Source: Clostridium intestinale DSM 6191 (GTDB lineage Bacteria > Bacillota > Clostridia > Clostridiales > Clostridiaceae). Taken from it: DNA of 46,931 nt. Shown piece after piece: positions 26,724 to 35,418 of this stretch; the stretch's first letter is position 1; each line of letters starts with the position of its first letter. The translations under genes and the position numbers were made by a program. The notes under the pieces were generated by a model. It was not told the DNA's origin. It did no database searches and was given only the letters and a program-made list of their open reading frames with translations. The stretch is from positions 137,583-184,513 of the forward strand of contig NZ_FQXU01000009.1 in the NCBI RefSeq assembly GCF_900130055.1, written 5' to 3'.

Positions 26724-28364
26724 ATGATTACATTATTAAAAAGATTATTTCAATCGTATAAAGTGAGAAAAATATATAAAAGTGTTTACAATATAAATGA
26801 ATTTAATGATTCAATAGTTATTGAATTGGATAATAATTTTTATATAACATATGCCAATGACAAAGGTATTAATGTACTAGATAATACTTGTAAAGGGCAT
26901 ATTAGGGATGTATTTAAAAAGAGCGATTTTGAGTTTTTGAATTTTGAGATAATAAAAAAAATTAAAAATGATTTAGAGCTTTATCATATATGGAAAGGGA
27001 CGGTTTTAATTAAAAAAAAACATGAAGAGAATTCAAGGGGCTATAGTGGGATAATATATAAAATAGAGAGAGAAGATAGATATGTGGCTGTTTTTAAAGA
27101 GGATGTTATAACAATAAGTGATAGTTTTAATAAGGAAGATCAGGATTGTTTTATAAATGAAGCTAGATATTCTAAAATCTTTAATTTATGTACGGATTTA
27201 ATATATATGGTTAAAGTTGAAGGACTAGAGATTGTAGATGTAAATTTAGCAACTTGTAGGTTTTTAGAGGCTGAAAAGAAAGATGTACTAGGGAATACCC
27301 TAAGTGACGTGTTTGATAAAGAATTTATGATTAATGAGAACTTAATGGAAAGTATAAAGAAAAATAGATCTCCTCAAAGACAAGCTATATGTACAATAAA
27401 AGATGGAGAAAAAGTGTACTTTGAAATTAACTACTCTCCAATTTGTGAAGATGATGGGAATATCTCCGGAATTTTATGTTTAGCTAGAGATATAACGGAA
27501 AGAAATAAGATAGTAAAATTAGAAATGGAGAAAGAAAAAAGCAAGAGATTGTTAGATGAAATAAAACAATATGATAAAATTAAGACTGAATTTTTTGCTA
27601 ATATATCTCATGAGCTAAGAACCCCAATTAATGTGATTTTTTCTGCAATTCAGGTCATGGACATATATAAAAATAACCTTGATTATTCCAAAACTCAATT
27701 TATTAAGTATAGTAAAATGATGAAACAAAATTGCTATAGATTACTAAGAGTAGTAAATAATTTAATAGATATTACAAAAATTGATTCTGGTTACTTCAAT
27801 GTTAATATAGGAAATTATGAAATAATAAAAATATTAGAAGATATTACATTAGCAGTTGTAGAACATGCTTCATATAAGGGAATAAGTATAACATTTGATA
27901 CGTTCACGGAAGAAAAAATGATTGCTTGTGATCCAGATAAAATAGAGAGGATAATGTTGAATCTTTTATCCAATGCCATTAAGTTCACAGATTTTGGTGG
28001 GAATATATATATTAATATTAAAGAAAAAAAGGATGGATATATTTATATACATGTAAGAGACAATGGTAGAGGGATACCTAAGGAAAAAGTTGATGTTATT
28101 TTTGAGAGATTTCTTCAAGTAGACAAATCCCTAGCAAGAGACCATGAGGGGACTGGTATAGGGCTATATTTAGTTAAGCTTTTGGTTGAGTTACAAGGTG
28201 GGAAAATAGATGTTAAATCTGAACTGAATAAAGGAAGCGAGTTTATAGTTAGATTACCAGATAAAAGAGTTAAAGATGTAAAAGAAAATTTTCATAAAAA
28301 AAATATTGAAGAAAAGTATGAAAAAATAAATATGGAGTTTTCGGATATATATGATATAAATTGA
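26724..28364 (+). CDS. Soluble PAS-domain sensor histidine kinase (orphan)
   Basis: A 546-residue kinase with no membrane helix. The N-terminal region (about 20-140) is PAS-like, a clear PAS/PAC domain follows (about 150-270; SPICEDDGNISGILCLARDITERN), then the phosphoacceptor helix with H296 (FFANISHELRTPINVI) and the ATPase domain with N, G1 and G2 boxes (NLLSNAIKF, RDNGRGIP, GTGIGLYLVK). It should autophosphorylate in response to a cytoplasmic signal. No response regulator is adjacent; the nearest one is 1.1 kb downstream, beyond ddl, and has its own kinase. The orphan arrangement recalls the sporulation kinases of clostridia, but that link is inference. Confidence 0.9.
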   Translation: MITLLKRLFQSYKVRKIYKSVYNINEFNDSIVIELDNNFYITYANDKGINVLDNTCKGHIRDVFKKSDFEFLNFEIIKKIKNDLELYHIWKGTVLIKKKHEENSRGYSGIIYKIEREDRYVAVFKEDVITISDSFNKEDQDCFINEARYSKIFNLCTDLIYMVKVEGLEIVDVNLATCRFLEAEKKDVLGNTLSDVFDKEFMINENLMESIKKNRSPQRQAICTIKDGEKVYFEINYSPICEDDGNISGILCLARDITERNKIVKLEMEKEKSKRLLDEIKQYDKIKTEFFANISHELRTPINVIFSAIQVMDIYKNNLDYSKTQFIKYSKMMKQNCYRLLRVVNNLIDITKIDSGYFNVNIGNYEIIKILEDITLAVVEHASYKGISITFDTFTEEKMIACDPDKIERIMLNLLSNAIKFTDFGGNIYINIKEKKDGYIYIHVRDNGRGIPKEKVDVIFERFLQVDKSLARDHEGTGIGLYLVKLLVELQGGKIDVKSELNKGSEFIVRLPDKRVKDVKENFHKKNIEEKYEKINMEFSDIYDIN

Positions 28365-28375
28365 TTTTAATAAAC

Positions 28376-28404
28376 TTCAAATTGCATAATTAAAGTGATA
28401 TAAT
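28376..28404 (+). promoter_or_regulatory. Promoter of ddl
   Basis: TTCAAA (4 of 6) and a perfect TATAAT with a 17-base spacer, about 38 bases before the ddl start. Confidence 0.6.
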
Positions 28405-28442
28405 AAACAAAGATTTCAGTTATTATGCGGAGGGAAAATTAT

Positions 28443-29345
28443 ATGAAAGTTGGAGTTATAATGGGGGGAGTATCTTCAGAAAGAGATATTTCTTTAAAAA
28501 GTGGTAATTCGGTAGTTGAAAATTTAGATAGAAGTAAGTATGAAGTTGTTCCAATTGTCTTAGACAGTAAGGAAGATGTTATAGATAAGGTTAAAGGAAT
28601 TGATTTTGCTTTACTTGCACTTCATGGAAAATTTGGTGAAGATGGAACAATACAAGGTGTTCTTGAGACTCTTGGAATCCCTTATTCAGGATGTGGACTT
28701 TTAAGCTCATCAGTTTGTATGGATAAGGATATGACTAAGAAGGTACTTAAAGCGTGTGATATAAGAACTGCAAGATGGTACACTGTAATGTCAATTGATG
28801 AGATAGATTATAAGTTAATAGAAGAGTACACTTATCCTGTAGTTGTAAAACCTAATAGTGGAGGATCATCTGTAGCAACTTTTGTAGTTAATTCAAAAGA
28901 TGAGATTGAAAATTGTGTAAGTGAAGCTCTTAAATGGGACAAAGAGGTAATGATAGAAGAGTACATTAATGGAGATGAAATAACTTGTCCAGTTATTGAT
29001 GGAAAACTTCTACCAATAATAGCTATTAAACCTAAGTCAGCATTTTTTGATTATACATCTAAGTACACAGATGGTGGAGCAGATGAATTTGTAATAGAGC
29101 TAGAGAAAGAACTGCATAAAGAAGTAGAAAAAATGGCTCTTGCAACCTATAAAGCTCTAAAATGCGCTGTTTACTCTAGAGTAGATATGATAATAAAAAA
29201 TGGTATACCATACATTTTAGAGGTAAATACATTACCCGGAATGACTAAAAATTCATTAATTCCAAAAAGTGCAGCAGGGGTTAATATAAACTTCAGCGAG
29301 TTACTAGATATCATAATAGAAAAGTCTATTAAATTAAGAGGATAA
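28443..29345 (+). CDS. ddl: D-alanine-D-alanine ligase
   Basis: An ATP-grasp ligase (300 residues) joining two D-alanines for the peptidoglycan precursor. Visible are GGVSSERDISLKSG at the N-terminus, ALHGKFGEDGTIQG (about 60-73), SGCGLLSSSVCMDKDMTK (about 86-103) and the C-terminal EVNTLPGMTKNSLIPKSA metal-binding region (about 263-280). The start at 28443 follows GGAGGG; the in-frame ATG at 28425 lies upstream of this site. It is a separate unit next to a VanR/VanS-like pair. Confidence 0.96.
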   Translation: MKVGVIMGGVSSERDISLKSGNSVVENLDRSKYEVVPIVLDSKEDVIDKVKGIDFALLALHGKFGEDGTIQGVLETLGIPYSGCGLLSSSVCMDKDMTKKVLKACDIRTARWYTVMSIDEIDYKLIEEYTYPVVVKPNSGGSSVATFVVNSKDEIENCVSEALKWDKEVMIEEYINGDEITCPVIDGKLLPIIAIKPKSAFFDYTSKYTDGGADEFVIELEKELHKEVEKMALATYKALKCAVYSRVDMIIKNGIPYILEVNTLPGMTKNSLIPKSAAGVNINFSELLDIIIEKSIKLRG

Positions 29346-29355
29346 GTTAAATTCT

Positions 29356-29390
29356 AAGGATAACAGAGTAAAATCTATTATCCTTTTCCT
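29356..29390 (+). terminator. Terminator of ddl
   Basis: AAGGATAA / TTATCCTT with a 14-base loop, followed by a broken T-tract (TTCCTATTCTTT). A moderate terminator. Confidence 0.65.
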
Positions 29391-29485
29391 ATTCTTTAGG
29401 AAAATTTAAGAATTTATTGTATATTTATAAAGATTTCAGAAGTAAAATATACACATAAGGTATATAAGGAGAGGATTTGAAATTT

Positions 29486-30205
29486 ATGGATAAAGAAGTA
29501 GTACTTATCGTAGATGATGAAAAAGAGATAAGAGATTTAGTTGAGATATATTTAAAAGGTGAAGGATATATAACTATAAAAGCAGGAGATGGAGAAGAGG
29601 CTTTAGAGATTTTAGAAAAAAATAAGGTGGATTTAATAATTTTAGATATAATGATGCCAAAATTAGATGGAATAGAGATGTGTTTGAAAGTTAGAGAAAC
29701 AAGAAACATTCCTATAATTATGTTATCAGCAAAAACACAAGATATGGATAAGATATTAGGATTAAATACAGGTGCAGATGATTATGTGTCAAAACCATTT
29801 AATCCTTTAGAGTTAATTGCTAGAGTGAAATCTCAATTAAGGAGATTTAAAAGATTAAACCAATCAAGTAATAATTCCAATCAGTCAATTGAAGCTGACA
29901 AAACTAATATATTAGAAGTTGATGAAGTTGTTATAAATCTGGAAAGTCATCAAGTTTTTTTAGCTAATGAGGAAATAAAATTTACTCCAATAGAATTTGA
30001 TATTCTTGCGTTACTTTCTAAGAACAAAGGAAAGGTATTTTCTATAGAAAATATTTATGAAAGTGTTTGGAATGAGCAATTCATACAATCGGATAATACT
30101 GTAATGGTCCATATAAGAAAAATACGAGAGAAACTTGAAGAAAATCCAAGAAAACCAAAGTATATAAAAACTGTTTGGGGAGTAGGTTATAAAATTGATA
30201 AATAA
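29486..30205 (+). CDS. OmpR-family response regulator, VanR-like
   Basis: A 239-residue transcription factor. Its receiver domain has the acidic pair in VDDE, the phosphoacceptor D54 (LIILDIMMP) and K103 (VSKPFN). A winged-helix DNA-binding domain follows (about 140-239; TPIEFDILALLSKNKGKVFS, YIKTVWGVGYK). The sequence style is close to VanR/PhoB-type regulators. The start at 29486 (ATG) is preferred; a TTG at 29477 with AAGGAG 5 bases away is an alternative. The downstream kinase overlaps its end by 11 bases. Targets may be the neighbouring cell-wall genes, but this is inferred. Confidence 0.92.
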   Translation: MDKEVVLIVDDEKEIRDLVEIYLKGEGYITIKAGDGEEALEILEKNKVDLIILDIMMPKLDGIEMCLKVRETRNIPIIMLSAKTQDMDKILGLNTGADDYVSKPFNPLELIARVKSQLRRFKRLNQSSNNSNQSIEADKTNILEVDEVVINLESHQVFLANEEIKFTPIEFDILALLSKNKGKVFSIENIYESVWNEQFIQSDNTVMVHIRKIREKLEENPRKPKYIKTVWGVGYKIDK

Positions 30206-31679
30206 GATTAAGAGATTATTTAATTGGATATTAAATCTTAAAATAATGAAACCAATAAAGATAGCTTATAGAATCTTTAACAGCAAAATGGAGAAAAGCA
30301 TAAGGTTTGAGTTGGTTGTTGTATTCGGAATATGTTTTTTGATAGCATTTTTTTCTTATGGTATATTAAATAAAAAACTTTCTAGAAATGTATCTTATCA
30401 GACAATAAAATATAACTATAGATATGATGAAGATTATTATAAGCGAATAGTTTCAGATCTAAAAAAGGATAATATTAATGTTGAAAATAAGGAAAAAGTT
30501 GATGATTTTCTTGATAATTATACTATGAGCAATGCAAGTTTGATCATATGTAACATAGACGGGAAGATTTATTACAAAACTAAGGATATAGTGTATGAGA
30601 GCATAAATTTAGAAAGTATATTTACGAATTCTATAGATAGCGTTAGTAGCGAAAAAGAGAAAACTTATATTTATCCTACCAAGACAAATAATGAAAATTT
30701 ATTTATTATATTTCAAATTAAGGCTGAAATTACACAATCACCAATAAGCTATGAAGAGACTAATCCGTTTTTAGCATTAATGGGATCAGTAATAATATTT
30801 GTGTTCGCATTTATGAGAATTACAAATAATAAAATGAAATACATAGAAGAAATATCAAAGGGATTAAAAGTTATAGCATCTGGTGATTTGAATTATAGAA
30901 TAAATGAAAAGGGAAAAGATGAGCTTAAAAATTTAGCTTTAAATATTAACCATATGGCAGACGAGATAAATAGTAAAATAGAGAAAGAAAGACTAGTAGA
31001 AAAAACAAAAAATGAGCTTATTACTAATGTTTCTCATGACCTAAGAACACCACTAACTTCTATTATGGGATATTTAGGATTAGTTAAGGAAGAGAAATAT
31101 AATAGTGAAGAGCAAAAAAAAGAGTACTTGAATATAGCATTTTCAAAGGCAGAAAGACTAAAAATACTAATAGAAGATTTATTTGAATTCACTAAACTTA
31201 CTAACCAAGAAATTAAACTTAATCTAACGGAAGTAAATATTGTTGAGTTTATATCACAATTAACTGATGAAATGTTACCCCTATTTGAAGAGAAAGAATT
31301 GAAAGTTATCCAATCATATCCTCAAGAAAAAGCAATGGTCCTTTTAGATAGTGATAAGATGTTAAGAGTGTTTGAAAACTTATTAACTAATGCCATAAAA
31401 TATTCATACAAAGACAGTGAAGTAAAAATTTCTTTATGGATGGTTAATAAAGAGGTATTTATTTCTGTTAAAAATAGGGGAGACCATATGGACAGAAATA
31501 AATTAAAAAATGTATTTGATAGATTCTATAGGACTGACGAGTCAAGAAACTCTAATACTGGCGGAAGTGGTTTAGGATTAGCTATAGCTAAGAATATAGT
31601 TACCATGCATAGTGGAAAAATATGGGCAGAATCAGTAGGTAATAATATAACTTTTGTGGTGAAATTAAATGTGAAATAG
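30195..31679 (+). CDS. Membrane sensor histidine kinase, VanS-like
   Basis: A 494-residue kinase. Membrane helices at about 38-58 and 192-208 enclose an extracellular sensor domain of about 130 residues. HAMP follows (about 210-262), then H281 in NVSHDLRTPLTSIMGYL and the ATPase domain (NLLTNAIKYS, GGSGLGLAIAKNIV). The TTG start lies inside the last codons of the regulator gene and has GGGGAG upstream; the long basic N-terminus before the first helix is unusual, and an internal start at 30246 or 30288 is possible but lacks a site. It pairs with the upstream regulator. Confidence 0.92.
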   Translation: MINKIKRLFNWILNLKIMKPIKIAYRIFNSKMEKSIRFELVVVFGICFLIAFFSYGILNKKLSRNVSYQTIKYNYRYDEDYYKRIVSDLKKDNINVENKEKVDDFLDNYTMSNASLIICNIDGKIYYKTKDIVYESINLESIFTNSIDSVSSEKEKTYIYPTKTNNENLFIIFQIKAEITQSPISYEETNPFLALMGSVIIFVFAFMRITNNKMKYIEEISKGLKVIASGDLNYRINEKGKDELKNLALNINHMADEINSKIEKERLVEKTKNELITNVSHDLRTPLTSIMGYLGLVKEEKYNSEEQKKEYLNIAFSKAERLKILIEDLFEFTKLTNQEIKLNLTEVNIVEFISQLTDEMLPLFEEKELKVIQSYPQEKAMVLLDSDKMLRVFENLLTNAIKYSYKDSEVKISLWMVNKEVFISVKNRGDHMDRNKLKNVFDRFYRTDESRNSNTGGSGLGLAIAKNIVTMHSGKIWAESVGNNITFVVKLNVK

Positions 31680-31742
31680 CTGTAACTATTTTACAATGCA
31701 GATTATATTATAGTAATAAAGTAATAAATGTGGAGGCAAAAG

Positions 31743-32750
31743 ATGCAGGATAGAAATCCTCGTAGTCTTTTTGGACTTGATATTAATGAGTATACACAAG
31801 GTGTAAACTTTCAAGTTCTGGCTAGTACAGTTGATTTTTTGTACTTAAGGTCGTCGGGATCAGCTACAGGTAGATTTAGAGTAGATTTAAAGTTTTTACA
31901 GTTTGCAAAGGGTGCAAGGGAGTTTGGAATACCAGTAGGGGCTTATCATTACGGAGTACCATCTTATGATTTGACAACTGCTGATAATCAATGTGATGAC
32001 TTTATAAATACTCTTCAACAAGGATTTGGAAATAAGGATTATGGTGATTTATTTCCAGTTTTAGATGTAGAAACGCCACAAGATGATTCAATGACCACTG
32101 CAGCAATTGTAAATTGGATAGACAGATTTAGAAAGAGATTTGAAAGCAAAACTAATCGAAGACTTATGTTTTACACAGGGTTATTTTTTATAAATATTCA
32201 TGATGACTTTAAAGTTAATGGAAGATATCCATTGAGTGATATGCCGCTATGGATAGCTATGTATAAAGAAATCCCTGGAAATCCTCCTTATCCAACAGAT
32301 GCTGGTGGATGGAAGAGATGGAGAATATGGCAGTGGACAGAAACTGGAACTGTAAGAGGGGCTAATCCTCCTAGTGATTTAAACTGGGGACCTGATAATA
32401 TAGCATACTTAATGCAACCAGCTGTAGTACAAGGTTTGTTTGCAAGCATGGATAGAAACAATATATATGTTACTTGGACTAAAAACAGGGAACCTGATTT
32501 AGCTGGATATAATATTTTTATTAATGGAGAATACTATACTACAGTGGATAAAAATACTACAAGATTGGTTATTCCAAGAAGAAATTTAAAAATATCTCAA
32601 AGTGAGCCTATAGAAATATCAATACATGCTTTCGATACAGATAGAGAAATATCTAAGAGAAGGGCAAGATTTACAATAAACCCTAATCAAAGAAAAGAGC
32701 TTTTGGATGAAGACAGAATTTATTTTAATGATTCAGATTTATTTTTTTAA
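31743..32750 (+). CDS. Glycoside hydrolase family 25 (lysozyme-like) protein
   Basis: A 335-residue protein. The GH25 barrel covers about 1-215, with D13 (FGLDINEYTQG) and the D108-V-E110 pair (PVLDVETP), the family's catalytic acids for cutting the N-acetylmuramic acid linkage. A fibronectin type III-like domain follows (about 225-320; NNIYVTWTKNREPDLAGYNIFINGEYY). No signal peptide, membrane helix or anchor is present, which is odd for a wall hydrolase. The start at 31743 follows GTGGAGG. It lies 63 bases after the VanS-like kinase and ends at a terminator. Confidence 0.9.
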   Translation: MQDRNPRSLFGLDINEYTQGVNFQVLASTVDFLYLRSSGSATGRFRVDLKFLQFAKGAREFGIPVGAYHYGVPSYDLTTADNQCDDFINTLQQGFGNKDYGDLFPVLDVETPQDDSMTTAAIVNWIDRFRKRFESKTNRRLMFYTGLFFINIHDDFKVNGRYPLSDMPLWIAMYKEIPGNPPYPTDAGGWKRWRIWQWTETGTVRGANPPSDLNWGPDNIAYLMQPAVVQGLFASMDRNNIYVTWTKNREPDLAGYNIFINGEYYTTVDKNTTRLVIPRRNLKISQSEPIEISIHAFDTDREISKRRARFTINPNQRKELLDEDRIYFNDSDLFF

Positions 32751-32751
32751 G

Positions 32752-32786
32752 AAACAAGGTTTGCCATTAGGTAAACCTTGTTTTGT
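32752..32786 (+). terminator. Terminator of the GH25 gene
   Basis: AAACAAGGTTT / AAACCTTGTTT plus inner GCC/GGT pairing around ATTA, followed by TGTTATT. Confidence 0.9.
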
Positions 32787-32884
32787 TATTGGAATAATAA
32801 ATTAAGATTTTTGTAAAACTATTTTAGTTTAATGAAAAATAAATTTGTAGTATAATGTATTGACAGGGAGAAAGGAGAGATTAA

Positions 32885-34348
32885 ATGGAGGAAAAGAAGA
32901 AAAAGAAAAGTTCTAAAAGTAAGGCAAGAAGAAATATACTTTTTACAGTAGCCACTGTAGTTATGTTAGGAGTTTTTGCTACTTCAGCATATGCTATAGC
33001 ATCTAATAACAGGGTTAAACAGTGGGAAGATAAAATCTATCCTAACATTAAAGTTAATGGAGTTGATCTTTCAGGAAAAACTAAAGAAGAAGCAGTAGAA
33101 ATGCTTAAAAATAGTTTTGAAGAAAAAATAAACTCCAAGAAAATAAATGTTAAAGTTAATGATAAGATTTTTACTTTAGGATACTCAGACATTAGTCCTG
33201 AATTTAATATAGAAGAAACAATAGATAAAGCTATTTCTATAGGTAAAGGTTCTAATTTTTTCAGTAAAAAATCTTGGATTGACGGCAAACACAATGAGGA
33301 CTTATCATTAGAATTTAATTATGATGAAACCAAGTTAGAACCATTTAAAACTTCAATAAAAGATAGTGTTAAAACAGGATCAAAAAATGCATCAATATCT
33401 ATAAGTAATGGGAAAATATCAATTACTCCAGAAGTTGATGGCACAAAAGTAAATGAAGATGAACTTAATAATAAGTTAAAAGATGTTATAGATGGAAGTA
33501 TAGATAAAGATATAGAAATAGTAGTTGCTACAGAGATAGATAAACCTGCTATTACTAAAGATGAGTTATCGAAAATAAACTCTAAGATTTCAACTGCACA
33601 GACAAATTTTTCCAGTTCAACTTCAGAAAGAGCTTCTAATGTTGAATTAGCAACAAAGTTTTGTAATGGCAAGCTTTTAATGCCAGGAGAAGTATTTAGT
33701 TACAATGAGGTTGTAGGAGAAAGAAGTGCTGCTAGAGGATTTAAAAATGCAGCTGTTTTTGTAGGCGATAGAGTTGAACAAGATGTAGGTGGTGGGATAT
33801 GTCAAGTATCTACAACCTTATATAGAGCTGCTATGGAGGCGAATTTAAAATCCACAGAGAGATATAATCACTCTATGCTTCCAGGTTATTCACTTCCAGG
33901 TCTTGATGCAACTGTAGCTTGGGGACTTTTAGATTATAAATTTAAAAATTCATATGATTTTCCTGTATATATTGAATCATATACATCTAACAGAAATGTG
34001 ATATTTAATATATATGGAAGTAAAGAAGGTATGGCTGGAAAGACATATAAATTAATTGCCGAGACTACAGAAACTTTACAACCTACTATCACAACAAAAG
34101 AGGATGCAACTTTAAACGAAGGAACTACTCAATGGGAGAAGAGTCCAGTAGTAGGTTATAGAGCAAAAAGTTACTTAATAACTTATGAAAATGGAAAAGA
34201 AGTAAATAGAGAAACTGTTTCAACTGACAAATATACTAAGGTTGATGGAGTAGTTATAAAGGGTACTAAAAAGGCAGTACAAAATAAAGTGCCTTCAACT
34301 GAAACTCCAGCAACTCAAACTACAAGTGAACAAAATTCTAATACGTAA
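32885..34348 (+). CDS. VanW family protein with G5 domain
   Basis: A 487-residue protein with a lysine-rich cytoplasmic start, one membrane helix (about 18-40) and a large outer part. It has a repeat-like peptidoglycan-binding region (about 50-215; YPNIKVNGVDLSGKT), the VanW domain (about 240-390; FSYNEVVGERSAARGFKNA, DVGGGICQVSTTLYRAA) and a G5-like C-terminal domain (about 395-465). VanW proteins are common in clostridia and are linked to the wall, but their activity is unknown. A Thr/Ser-rich tail ends the chain. AAGGAG precedes the start. Resistance to vancomycin should not be assumed. Confidence 0.92.
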   Translation: MEEKKKKKSSKSKARRNILFTVATVVMLGVFATSAYAIASNNRVKQWEDKIYPNIKVNGVDLSGKTKEEAVEMLKNSFEEKINSKKINVKVNDKIFTLGYSDISPEFNIEETIDKAISIGKGSNFFSKKSWIDGKHNEDLSLEFNYDETKLEPFKTSIKDSVKTGSKNASISISNGKISITPEVDGTKVNEDELNNKLKDVIDGSIDKDIEIVVATEIDKPAITKDELSKINSKISTAQTNFSSSTSERASNVELATKFCNGKLLMPGEVFSYNEVVGERSAARGFKNAAVFVGDRVEQDVGGGICQVSTTLYRAAMEANLKSTERYNHSMLPGYSLPGLDATVAWGLLDYKFKNSYDFPVYIESYTSNRNVIFNIYGSKEGMAGKTYKLIAETTETLQPTITTKEDATLNEGTTQWEKSPVVGYRAKSYLITYENGKEVNRETVSTDKYTKVDGVVIKGTKKAVQNKVPSTETPATQTTSEQNSNT

Positions 34349-34351
34349 CAA

Positions 34352-34402
34352 TAGAAAACAAAAAAAAATCATCGGTTTAGAGCTGATGATTTTTTTGTTT
34401 TC
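34352..34402 (+). terminator. Terminator of the VanW gene
   Basis: AATCATC / GATGATT core, extended by AGAAAACAAAAA pairing with TTTTTGTTTTCT. Very strong, with an A-rich left and T-rich right arm. Confidence 0.93.
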
Positions 34403-34544
34403 TAAATGCGTATAATAAATTTGCACATTAAAAATATAAAAAATATTAATTTTATAATAAATTAAGTGGATAACATATGAATTAATTATTATAATTTTAA
34501 TAATGATGTAAAAAAATATGGAGTAATTAAGGGAGGATTAAATA

Positions 34545-35381
34545 TTGGATTATAAACTTGTATGTATAGACATGGATGGAACGCTGTTAAATAGTAATAA
34601 AAAGGTGACAGAAGAAACTAAAAAGGTGTTGCTAGAAGCAAGAAATAAAGGTGTGAAAATAGCTATTTCTACAGGAAGAATATATAATAATGCAGCTTTT
34701 TATTCTAAATACATTGGATTGAATTCTCCTGTAATAGCAGCTAATGGAGCTATTATAAAAGATGTCAATGATAAAGAGATTTATAAAGGTGTAATAGGGT
34801 ATGAAACTTGTAAGAAAGTCTTAGAGGTTCTAAAAAAGTATAAAATGAAACCTAATTTCCACACTCATAATTCTATTTTTTGTGGTGGAATTTTAGAGAA
34901 ATTATTTATATATCTATTTATAACAAGAGGAATACCATCAGATTATAAAGTTAAATTATATTCTGTAAAAGATAATGAATGGGATAAGGTATTGCTTGAT
35001 AATCAATCTGAAATTTTAAAGTGTATAAGTATACATACTAGCAAAGAGGTTGTTAAAAAGGTAAGAGAAGAGTTAAAGCAAATTAAAGGTATAGAAGTAT
35101 CAAGTTCTAATATGCTTAATATAGAAATAAATGCTGAAGGTGTTTGTAAAGGAAAAGGTGTAGAAATTTTAGGAGAGAAGTTAGGTATAAAAAAAGAAGA
35201 AATAATAGCGATTGGCGATAATGAAAATGATTTAACAATGATAGAATATGCTGGATTAGGTGTAGCAATGGGAAATGCACCTCAATTTATAAAAGATAAG
35301 GCTGATTATATAACTTCTACTAACAACCAAGAAGGTGTATCAAAAGTTATAAGAAAATTTATATTAAAAGAAAATATATAA
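34545..35381 (+). CDS. Cof-type HAD family hydrolase
   Basis: A 278-residue phosphatase of the haloacid dehalogenase superfamily, Cof subtype. The nucleophile and acid are D9 and D11 in CIDMDGTLL. Motif II is AISTGR (about 45-50), and motif IV is IGDNENDLTMIEYAGLGVAMGNA near the C-terminus, with a cap domain between. Such enzymes dephosphorylate small metabolites such as sugar phosphates; the substrate is not evident. The start is TTG with GGGAGG eight bases upstream. Confidence 0.92.
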   Translation: MDYKLVCIDMDGTLLNSNKKVTEETKKVLLEARNKGVKIAISTGRIYNNAAFYSKYIGLNSPVIAANGAIIKDVNDKEIYKGVIGYETCKKVLEVLKKYKMKPNFHTHNSIFCGGILEKLFIYLFITRGIPSDYKVKLYSVKDNEWDKVLLDNQSEILKCISIHTSKEVVKKVREELKQIKGIEVSSSNMLNIEINAEGVCKGKGVEILGEKLGIKKEEIIAIGDNENDLTMIEYAGLGVAMGNAPQFIKDKADYITSTNNQEGVSKVIRKFILKENI

Positions 35382-35418
35382 TTCAATAGTAATACATACT
35401 ACTACTGAGGTGATAAAA

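Noticed and set aside
28443-34348. A vancomycin-resistance operon
   Set aside because: Only ddl, a VanRS-like pair and VanW are present. No vanH, vanA/B/C-type ligase or vanX is found, and such genes are normal chromosomal residents of clostridia.
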